Positions 1 to 5,056 of a stretch of DNA of 7,829 nt are shown here, piece after piece. How positions within the stretch are numbered: the first letter of the stretch is position 1; every line of letters starts with the position of its first letter. The position numbers and the translations under genes are program-made. Source of the DNA: Fidelibacterota bacterium. GTDB lineage: Bacteria; Fidelibacterota; Marinisomatia; Marinisomatales; UBA1611. The notes below the pieces were generated by a model. That model was given only the letters and a program-made list of their open reading frames with translations, had not been told where the DNA came from and made no database searches. The stretch lies in assembly GCA_012964275.1 (NCBI GenBank), contig DTUG01000196.1, positions 1 through 7,829 of the forward strand, written 5' to 3'.

Positions 1-92
1 TGAACAATCAGGAGGTGGTGCCGGGACTATACATTTATCATGTGGAGAGCGATGGGAAAGAACACATTGGCAAGTTTGCGGTGATACGCTAA
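1..92 (+). CDS. C-terminal end of a secreted protein with a sorting-type tail (5' partial)
   Basis: An open frame enters from the left edge, with its first whole codon at base 3, and stops with TAA at 90-92. The 29 visible residues include VVPGLYIYHVES and end in GKFAVIR. This matches the last two beta strands of C-terminal sorting domains (Por_Secre_tail / FlgD-Ig-like) in Bacteroidota and relatives: a GLYIY-type strand, a turn, then a lysine followed by a hydrophobic strand and a terminal basic residue. Such tails direct proteins through the type IX secretion system. The catalytic or binding part lies outside the window, so no function can be given. The reading frame is clear; the sorting-tail assignment rests on pattern recognition of a short segment. 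Confidence 0.7.
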   Translation, partial: NNQEVVPGLYIYHVESDGKEHIGKFAVIR

Positions 93-128
93 AACTTGGC
101 TCCTGGTCTCATGTTTATTCTGAATCCA

Positions 129-157
129 TTTAAAATTTGTTTCTCACACTGTATATT
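129..157 (+). promoter_or_regulatory. Candidate sigma70-like promoter for the PKD protein
   Basis: TTTAAA at 129-134 (four of six bases of TTGACA) and TATATT at 152-157 (five of six of TATAAT) are separated by 17 bases. They lie in the 138-base gap upstream of the gene starting at 231. The region is AT-rich, so a chance match is quite possible. Confidence 0.25.
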
Positions 158-230
158 CAATTTTACATTATCTAATAAGATATGCGTTTTTTTTATAAAT
201 TAGAGGTATGCTAAACTGGGGAGTTATATC

Positions 231-725
231 ATGAATGAAAGAACCGCGAGCCTATTTTTGATTTTATGCATGGTTATTTTATTCGGGCTTTTTGAATTAG
301 AAAATAAATGGGACCAGGATCAAGAAGAGGAGGCACAAGTACGGGAATCTGAGCAGAAATTGCTCGCTGACCAGCGTAGAAAAGGGACAGAAGCCGAAGC
401 TGAAAAATTTCAGGTTCTTATAAAACATGACGGTTCCCCGGAAACTAACACAGCAACAATTATCCTTGATGCCGGGTCTTCCTTCGATCCAAATAAAATG
501 GATGATTTGAAATATAATTGGTCACAAATAGCTGGCAGTCCTGTTGAATTAAAGCCAGGCGAAAATTCTGCAAAGGTAACTTTCAAAGCAAGGCCGGGAG
601 ACTATGCTTTTGAGATTGAGATATTTGATAGTTATGGTTCAGCTGTAAAAGATACGAAAATGGTAAAGATCATACCCGAACCGAATGATCCACCAGTCCT
701 GGAAACCAAGATATCTGTCCAGTAA
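231..725 (+). CDS. Membrane-anchored protein with charged linker and PKD-like domain
   Basis: A 164-residue protein in three parts. Residues 7-22 are a single hydrophobic helix after a short N-terminus, so it is a signal anchor or uncleaved signal peptide. Residues 23-59 are very rich in Glu, Gln, Lys and Arg and are likely helical or coiled coil, a spacer away from the membrane. Residues 61-150 look like a PKD / K319-type immunoglobulin-like beta-sandwich: DAGSSFDP at 80-87, the YNW strand around 95-97, and DSYG at 133-136 in the usual late position. Such domains mediate protein or polysaccharide contacts at the cell surface or in the periplasm. The start at 231 is supported by GGGGAG at 218-223, seven bases upstream. 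The gene stands alone, with 138 bases before it and 158 after. The fold call is fairly secure; the role is unknown. Confidence 0.75.
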   Translation: MNERTASLFLILCMVILFGLFELENKWDQDQEEEAQVRESEQKLLADQRRKGTEAEAEKFQVLIKHDGSPETNTATIILDAGSSFDPNKMDDLKYNWSQIAGSPVELKPGENSAKVTFKARPGDYAFEIEIFDSYGSAVKDTKMVKIIPEPNDPPVLETKISVQ

Positions 726-774
726 TAATTGCGTAAAATTCAATCATTTATAATGACATTTTCCACATATACCA

Positions 775-788
775 TGGAATATATTCCA
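775..788. repeat. 14-bp perfect palindrome in the intergenic gap
   Basis: TGGAATATATTCCA is its own reverse complement. It lies about 100 bases upstream of the radical SAM gene and 50 bases after the PKD gene. It has no following T-run, so it does not look like an intrinsic terminator. It could be an operator for a dimeric regulator, or chance in AT-rich DNA. Confidence 0.3.
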
Positions 789-883
789 GCATAGATAAAA
801 TCTTCCTTTTAGAAGGTTAATGTGATGTGGGAAATACCATATAAATTTTACATTATTGTTAAATATGCCTTAAAGAAAATCTA

Positions 884-2164
884 ATGCAAGCAGATTTAAA
901 CTATAATAATCGCTTTAATTCGTTCAGCCAGGATGCCCTGTACCAGAGTCTGGATAAAGAATCGCAATTTGTCATTAGAAATTTTGGTTTTAAACATTGT
1001 TTGACCTATCAGGAGCTTAAGCAGGTTACGGAAATCTCTATAGACTTAAAAATGTGGAAGGAACCATCACTAGCTAAACAACTGCTCAAACTGGATTATA
1101 AAATCAGATCAAATGGTCAGCAGCAGAAGAAAAAATTGCTTAATGCACTCCGTGACCACTGGAGGACACTCAAGGATCAGGAAACCAAGTATGAACCACT
1201 AATGAAAAAGTCAAAATCACGGATACAATCACGCAAGGTTACGCAAATAAATGGTGATAATAAAGTTTTCGGTATGTGTCCTGTAGCATCAGAAAAAACA
1301 GTTTGCTGTAATCTGATGACTATTGATGCCGTGCAGGGTTGCGGACTGGGGTGCAGCTATTGCAGTATTCAGACGTTTTATACAAATGGGAAGATTGCCG
1401 TTGAATCAAACCTGGCGGAAAAACTGAAAGCCATTCCTTTGGATCCTGATAAGAATTACCATATTGGCTCCGGACAATCTTCTGATTCGCTTGCTATCGG
1501 GAATACAAATGGAGTTCTGGATGCCCAGCTTGATTTTGCCCGTAAAAACTCAAATATTATTCTTGAATTCAAGACCAAATCGAAAAATATTAAATACCTA
1601 CTCAACGCAGACGTGCCACCCAATGTATTTGTGAGCTGGTCGATGAATCCCCAGTTATTTATTGATCATGAAGAGCATGGAACTGCATCCTTGGAGCAGC
1701 GTTTGGCAGCGGCGCGGGCGTTGGCAGATTCAGGTATTCTGGTGGGATTTCATTTTCATCCCATTGTTAATTATCAGGGTTGGAAGAAAGATTACCGTTA
1801 CCTCGTCCACAAAGTATTGGCCATGTTCTCACCATCTGAAGTAGGTTTGGTTTCCCTGGGTACGCTGACGTTTATTAAACCATTGATCCAGAAACTGCGC
1901 ATGTCAGGAATTGACAGCAAGGTTCTCCAGATTCCTATGGACAAAGCAGCGGGTAAAAAATCTTATCCAAAATCAACCAAGAAGAAAATATTCCAGATGG
2001 TTTGGAATGAATTCAGGCCATGGCACGGTAAGGTCTTTTTCTATATGTGTATGGAAGAACGGGAAATATGGAATGCCGTATTTGGAAACTGTTATGAGGA
2101 TAATTCTGAATTTGAGACAGCATTGTTCCAACATGTTTCAGGTAAGATGTCATATGCCCAATAG
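884..2164 (+). CDS. SPL-family radical SAM protein lacking the photoproduct-lyase catalytic residues
   Basis: A 426-residue radical SAM enzyme. The 4Fe-4S/SAM motif CxxxCxxC is C153, C157, C160. Downstream segments match the spore photoproduct lyase (SplB) family in order: LEFKTKS near 227-233, SWSMNP at 251-256, a GTASLEQRLAAAR block at 266-278, GFHFHPI at 288-294, and FYMCMEE at 386-392. As I recall Bacillus SPL, its hydrogen donor Cys141 sits in a CTSD motif and relay Tyr99 directly follows the last cluster cysteine. Here the corresponding positions appear to be Gln198 (GQSSD) and Ser161, so true spore photoproduct repair is unlikely; nothing else here indicates sporulation. The protein is longer than SPL (about 340 residues) because of a helical, lysine-rich N-terminal region of about 130 residues. 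The ATG at 884 has only a weak purine stretch upstream and no Shine-Dalgarno. Substrate is unknown. Family call is confident, function is not. Confidence 0.85.
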   Translation: MQADLNYNNRFNSFSQDALYQSLDKESQFVIRNFGFKHCLTYQELKQVTEISIDLKMWKEPSLAKQLLKLDYKIRSNGQQQKKKLLNALRDHWRTLKDQETKYEPLMKKSKSRIQSRKVTQINGDNKVFGMCPVASEKTVCCNLMTIDAVQGCGLGCSYCSIQTFYTNGKIAVESNLAEKLKAIPLDPDKNYHIGSGQSSDSLAIGNTNGVLDAQLDFARKNSNIILEFKTKSKNIKYLLNADVPPNVFVSWSMNPQLFIDHEEHGTASLEQRLAAARALADSGILVGFHFHPIVNYQGWKKDYRYLVHKVLAMFSPSEVGLVSLGTLTFIKPLIQKLRMSGIDSKVLQIPMDKAAGKKSYPKSTKKKIFQMVWNEFRPWHGKVFFYMCMEEREIWNAVFGNCYEDNSEFETALFQHVSGKMSYAQ

Positions 2165-2214
2165 TTTCTGCCATTAAATTCTCTCCTCTATTAAAGAGTA
2201 ATACCCTTGGCCTC

Positions 2215-2242
2215 TTGGTTGGTATTTCAATTTTAGTGTAAT
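2215..2242 (+). promoter_or_regulatory. Candidate promoter for the EF-Tu domain 2-like gene
   Basis: TTGGTT at 2215-2220 and TGTAAT at 2237-2242 (five of six bases of TATAAT) are separated by 16 bases, about 60 bases upstream of the start codon. The -35 match is poor, so this is tentative. Confidence 0.25.
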
Positions 2243-2273
2243 TTCAGTTTAAATAAGCAAATATCCGCCTTTA

Positions 2274-2286
2274 ATGGTTTAACCAT
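2274..2286. repeat. Short inverted repeat just upstream of the small beta-barrel gene
   Basis: ATGGTT and AACCAT flank a single T, giving a 13-base inverted repeat. It ends nine bases before the GAGGG ribosome binding site of the gene at 2305. It may be a regulator site in the leader, or chance. Confidence 0.25.
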
Positions 2287-2304
2287 AAATAAATGAGGGC
2301 TAAA

Positions 2305-2565
2305 ATGGAAGAACAAGAGATTGGATATATTTCTAACTTTTTAAACAAAATCTCCGTAGCGATCATTGAGATGACGGATGGCACTTTAGCTGTTGGTAAT
2401 ACAATACATATCTTAGGGAGATCAACGGATTTTACTGAAACTGTATCTTCCATGGAGATCGATCATGTCTCAGTGGATACAGTGAAAAAGGGTGACAGTT
2501 TAGGGCTTAGGGTAAGCGAGAATACCCGCAGAAAGGATAAGGTCTACAAAGTTATCGAAGACTAA
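2305..2565 (+). CDS. Translation elongation factor-like protein (stand-alone EF-Tu domain 2 type beta-barrel)
   Basis: An 86-residue protein that resembles the small 'translation elongation factor-like' family: a single beta-barrel like domain 2 of EF-Tu/IF-2 GTPases without any GTPase domain. Family marks are EIGYISNF at the start, SVAIIEM at 17-23, LAVGNTIHILG at 28-38, the TDFTETVSSMEIDH segment at 41-54, and KKGDSLGLRV at 61-70, the classic GD.VGL turn of domain 2. I chose the ATG at 2305 because GAGGG at 2295-2299 lies five bases upstream; the in-frame ATG at 2293 overlaps that site and lacks one of its own. In other genomes relatives often sit beside U32-family peptidase genes; none is seen here. 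Its molecular role is not established. It is probably cytoplasmic. Confidence 0.8.
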   Translation: MEEQEIGYISNFLNKISVAIIEMTDGTLAVGNTIHILGRSTDFTETVSSMEIDHVSVDTVKKGDSLGLRVSENTRRKDKVYKVIED

Positions 2566-2578
2566 TTCTCTGCCCTTA

Positions 2579-2674
2579 TTCGCTAACAGTGCGAAACTTT
2601 TATTGAGTCATCAATTAAAGTGAGCATTAATGATAGGTTTTTAGGTAGGCTGCCCTAGCAGTAGTGAAACCTAT
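2579..2674 (+). ncRNA. Candidate structured RNA: three hairpins before a terminator
   Basis: Three non-overlapping inverted repeats follow one another in this gene-free stretch. Hairpin 1: TTCGC (2579-2583) with GCGAA (2591-2595). Hairpin 2: ATTGA (2602-2606) with TCAAT (2611-2615). Hairpin 3: ATAGGTTT (2633-2640) with AAACCTAT (2667-2674), eight perfect pairs, enclosing an inner CTGC (2650-2653) / GCAG (2658-2661) hairpin. A strong intrinsic terminator follows at 2701-2724. The layout fits either a small RNA ending at that terminator, a leader/riboswitch controlling the gene at 2766, or the structured 3' end of the upstream mRNA. I recognise no known RNA family. The pairings are seen directly; the RNA's existence is inferred. 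Confidence 0.35.
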
Positions 2675-2700
2675 ATTTTATCCCCTTAAAGGAACTATTG

Positions 2701-2730
2701 AAACTCCGTCTTCAGGCGGGGTTTTTATTT
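2701..2730 (+). terminator. Intrinsic (rho-independent) terminator
   Basis: AAACTCCGTC (2701-2710) pairs with GGCGGGGTTT (2715-2724) over ten positions, two of them G-U, around a TTCA tetraloop. The stem runs into TTATTT, so the 3' side gives a T-rich tract. It is the best terminator in the window. It lies 24 bases before the AAGGAG of the next gene, so it either ends the upstream transcript or acts as an attenuator in the leader of the repeat-protein gene. Confidence 0.8.
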
Positions 2731-2765
2731 AATCGTGTAAATTATGATCAATCAAGGAGACTTAT

Positions 2766-3476
2766 ATGAAACAATACTGCATAGGATTTATTACCGCTTC
2801 CTGCCTTACAGCAAGCATATTTCTGTTTATGGGAGCGAAAAAGAGGACCATTGATAATTTGATCGTCCAACGGGTCACTATTGTAGATAAAAACGGCAAT
2901 AAGGTAGGCGAACTGGGAAATGCAAATAATCGGGTATTCTTTTGGCTGAGCCCTCCAAAATATAAAGGGCATATGATCTCGCTTACATGTCAAAAGCAGG
3001 GTGGAGCCCTGCAAATCGCTAATGGCGAGGGGAATGAAGCCATTAGTCTGAAAGCGGGTCAAAATGGCAGCGGAACACTCATTACTTCAAATGCCAGCGG
3101 GGATAAAATAGTTTCCATTAGTTCCAGCAATGTTGATAACGGTCGCATAAATACTTTCAATGCAAATGGGAGGAATACAGTTTCCATTGGGTCGAACAAT
3201 GCCGGTAACGGCCGCTTAGTAACATACAATCATCGTGGTGGGGAGACAACCTACCTCGGAACGAATGATATAAATAGCGGCCATTTAAAAACCTACAATA
3301 CATTTGGACACGAAACAGTTTTTGCGGGTACAGGTAAAGATGATGCTGGCTTTTTAATAACACGTGATGGTCTTGGCAAGAAGACGACTTATTTGGGTAC
3401 GAATGCCATCGGTGATGGTTATATGGAAACGATTAATAAAGCGGGGATAAAAACCGGGGTTCTTGGTAAAAAATAA
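2766..3476 (+). CDS. Exported protein of seven tandem 23-residue beta repeats
   Basis: A 236-residue protein. Residues 1-24 form a signal peptide or anchor ending in MGA, a plausible signal peptidase I site. Residues 34-60 hold a strand unit of the VTIVDKNGNKVGELG type, known at the N-terminus of many secreted proteins of unknown function. From residue 80 to the end there are seven 23-residue repeats starting at G80, G103, G126, G149, G172, G195 and G218 (the last one 19 residues long), with consensus GxLxTxNxxGxxTxxLGTN. The glycine/asparagine turns and alternating pattern suggest a stacked beta-solenoid or beta-roll at the cell surface or in the periplasm. AAGGAG at 2754-2759 gives a good ribosome binding site. 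The gene follows a terminator and lies 66 bases before a paralogue. Apart from the leader and repeat pattern I recognise no enzyme or binding motif. Cys13 is not in a proper lipobox, so a lipoprotein is unlikely. Confidence 0.8.
   Translation: MKQYCIGFITASCLTASIFLFMGAKKRTIDNLIVQRVTIVDKNGNKVGELGNANNRVFFWLSPPKYKGHMISLTCQKQGGALQIANGEGNEAISLKAGQNGSGTLITSNASGDKIVSISSSNVDNGRINTFNANGRNTVSIGSNNAGNGRLVTYNHRGGETTYLGTNDINSGHLKTYNTFGHETVFAGTGKDDAGFLITRDGLGKKTTYLGTNAIGDGYMETINKAGIKTGVLGKK
3003..3473 (+). repeat. Tandem protein-coding repeat, 69-base period, seven units
   Basis: This is the repeat tract inside the exported protein (residues 80-236). Units begin at 3003, 3072, 3141, 3210, 3279, 3348 and 3417. 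The 69-base period is exact, with no insertion or deletion in the first six units. The units have diverged in nucleotide sequence while keeping the glycine, leucine, threonine and asparagine positions, which points to old duplications under selection on the protein fold. Confidence 0.85.
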
Positions 3477-3542
3477 AAAATTCATTTAATATTTTGATCA
3501 TTAATGTGTTAATCCGCAATAAACAGTCATAAGGAGGAAGCT

Positions 3543-4199
3543 ATGAAACAATATTTAACAGGATTTTTTACTGCACTATGCATTACGGTGTGTTTTTTTC
3601 TTTTTACGGGTGCAAATAATACCAATCTAGGTGATATAACAGTGAACTCGTTAAAAGTGGTGGATGATGGCAGCGGCGGATATATTGTCACCTATAATTC
3701 TGACGGTAAGAGGACATCTTTTCTGGGGACATCCGAAGGTGGAGCCGGTAAGATCGCCGCTTACAATCTCACTGGGAATGAGATAGTTCTAAATGATCTG
3801 GCTGATAACATGAGTAAGCGGATGAAAGAATTCACTCATCGATTGAGGGAAAATGAACTGCGAATTATCAGATGGGAGAATGATATTTACGAGTCCAAAG
3901 AACTCATTGCAGAGAATAATGATCTTATATATAGGACTCATGATGAGCTGGCCGCCGAGATCGATGAGCGAATTGAAGTTTTTAGGAAAAACCTCAGCAG
4001 TAAAGATGCAATATTAAAAAAGAGGGGAGACCAATTGGCTGAATTCCATGATAATATTGCTGACAACAAGCAAATGACCGTGGAAAATACCAACGACATT
4101 CACCAGGCGCATAAAGCAATTATAGAGAATACAGAATTCATTAGATCAGTAAAGGAATCGTTAACTAATAGGATTCTGGCACTCTATGGCCCTTATTGA
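3543..4199 (+). CDS. Exported paralogue with two beta repeats and a long coiled-coil tail
   Basis: A 218-residue protein sharing the leader of its upstream neighbour: 15 of the first 24 residues are identical (MKQY, G7, F8, T10, A11, C13, T15, FLF at 19-21, GA at 23-24). Residues 31-45 (ITVNSLKVVDDG) match the strand unit of the neighbour. G46-A68 is one full copy of the 23-residue repeat and residues 69-88 a second, imperfect copy. From about residue 89 the sequence becomes a long helical region with heptad hydrophobics, for example I108, I115, I122, I129, L136 and later I186, I193, I200, so a parallel dimeric or trimeric coiled coil is likely. AAGGAGG at 3531-3537 is a strong ribosome binding site. 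No terminator separates it from the upstream gene, so the two are probably co-transcribed. Likely an oligomeric envelope or surface protein; the exact function is unknown. Confidence 0.8.
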   Translation: MKQYLTGFFTALCITVCFFLFTGANNTNLGDITVNSLKVVDDGSGGYIVTYNSDGKRTSFLGTSEGGAGKIAAYNLTGNEIVLNDLADNMSKRMKEFTHRLRENELRIIRWENDIYESKELIAENNDLIYRTHDELAAEIDERIEVFRKNLSSKDAILKKRGDQLAEFHDNIADNKQMTVENTNDIHQAHKAIIENTEFIRSVKESLTNRILALYGPY

Positions 4200-4290
4200 T
4201 TAATCAGGCAGTAAGACATATTCCATCCTATTTAATATGTTTATTTCTAATGGATAGTTTTTTGGTTTGTGATTATTGACGGGCACAGAT

Positions 4291-4333
4291 TTTGATGAAC
4301 CTTTAGCGGATATAGCTTTGAAAAGGATATAAT
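4291..4333 (+). promoter_or_regulatory. Candidate promoter upstream of the membrane-protein gene
   Basis: Two overlapping readings exist. TTTG at 4291-4294 and TAGCTTTG at 4313-4320, 18 bases apart, match the Bacteroidota promoter form TTTG / TAnnTTTG. A perfect TATAAT lies at 4328-4333 but has no good -35 box. Either would start a transcript 30-50 bases before the ATG at 4371. The remainder of this 171-base gap (4200-4370) shows nothing else apart from a 10-base palindrome over the stop codon at 4197-4206. Confidence 0.3.
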
Positions 4334-4370
4334 GATTACATGGAGAAGATTGTTGGCGATATAAGGATTA

Positions 4371-5051
4371 ATGGATAATTCAAAGCAATCCAATTCATTC
4401 AGTTCCTTAAAACCTATTTTAAGTTGGTTGTACGTGTGGGGGATTGCTTTTGGTTATATTGAAGCCGCCATTGTAATCTATCTCCGTAGACTTTATTACC
4501 CTGACGGATTCAGTTTCCCCATCGTGCTGGCAGATATCCATATTGCTGCTGTGGAAATGATGCGGGAATTAATGACGCTAATTATAATCTGGGCAGTGGC
4601 AGAACTGACTTTCCGGACGTCCCTCAAAAAATTGGCGGTGTACATGATCATGTTTGGGGTCTGGGATATTTTTTACTACATTTTTCTGAAATTATTTCTG
4701 GATTGGCCGGAAAGCTTTTTTACATGGGATATTCTATTTCTCATCCCGCTGCCATGGGTAGGGCCGGTTTTAGCACCTATACTTGTATCTCTATCGCTTA
4801 TTTATGCTGGTATGGTAATCCTAGTTGAAATGAATGTTGGAACGAGTTTTCAATTCGGTAAAAAGTTCTGGATAATGGAAATATTGGCCGCAGTCATAAT
4901 CATTATTTCTTTCATGATACCGGGAACCGCGGTTATAAATCAAGCGGTTCCGGAATCCTTTCCGTGGGCTATTTTTCTGACAGGTTTGTTTTTTGGTTTA
5001 GTGGTTTTCCATTCTTACTTGATAAAAGAATCGAATATTCCAAGTGATTAA
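4371..5051 (+). CDS. Conserved multi-pass membrane protein of unknown function
   Basis: A 226-residue integral membrane protein with about six hydrophobic segments: roughly 17-37, 62-80, 86-108, 120-152 (long, possibly two passes), 167-184 and 198-216. Polar residues within or beside the helices look family-conserved and not random: GYIEAA at 28-33, the RRLYYPDGFSFP loop at 39-50, EMMRE at 62-66, GVWDIFYY at 96-103, DWP at 111-113, and WDILFLIPLPWVGPVLAP at 119-136. I recall hypothetical proteins in other phyla with the same WD..FLIP.PWVGPVLAP segment, but no assigned function. The ATG at 4371 is preceded by AAGGA at 4363-4367, a short spacing of three bases. The next gene starts five bases after the stop, so they are probably translated from one mRNA. 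Transporter or enzyme cannot be decided from the sequence. Confidence 0.8.
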   Translation: MDNSKQSNSFSSLKPILSWLYVWGIAFGYIEAAIVIYLRRLYYPDGFSFPIVLADIHIAAVEMMRELMTLIIIWAVAELTFRTSLKKLAVYMIMFGVWDIFYYIFLKLFLDWPESFFTWDILFLIPLPWVGPVLAPILVSLSLIYAGMVILVEMNVGTSFQFGKKFWIMEILAAVIIIISFMIPGTAVINQAVPESFPWAIFLTGLFFGLVVFHSYLIKESNIPSD

Positions 5052-5056
5052 TAATT

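Noticed and set aside
884..2164. Calling this gene splB, a functional spore photoproduct lyase
   Set aside because: The positions of the hydrogen-donor cysteine and the relay tyrosine appear to be Gln198 and Ser161, and nothing suggests a spore-former. Only the family is claimed.
1662..2177. Two overlapping + frames inside the radical SAM gene
   Set aside because: They are shifted-frame shadows of conserved SPL-family coding sequence; the translations are Trp/Arg/Cys-rich and lack family features.
2181..2198. Hairpin CTCT/AGAG after the radical SAM gene as a terminator
   Set aside because: Only four base pairs and no T-run follow.
2766..2810. Lipoprotein signal at Cys13 of the paralogous pair
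   Set aside because: The hydrophobic stretch before Cys13 is too short, the second paralogue has Leu before the cysteine, and the hydrophobic core continues to residue 22. A signal peptidase I site after GA fits better.
2748..3062. Minus-strand frame of 104 codons
   Set aside because: It is antisense to the exported repeat protein, which has a strong ribosome binding site, leader and paralogue.
4197..4206. TGATTAATCA palindrome over the stop codon of the coiled-coil gene as a terminator
   Set aside because: An A/T-rich five-pair self-complementary word with no loop or T-run; most likely chance.
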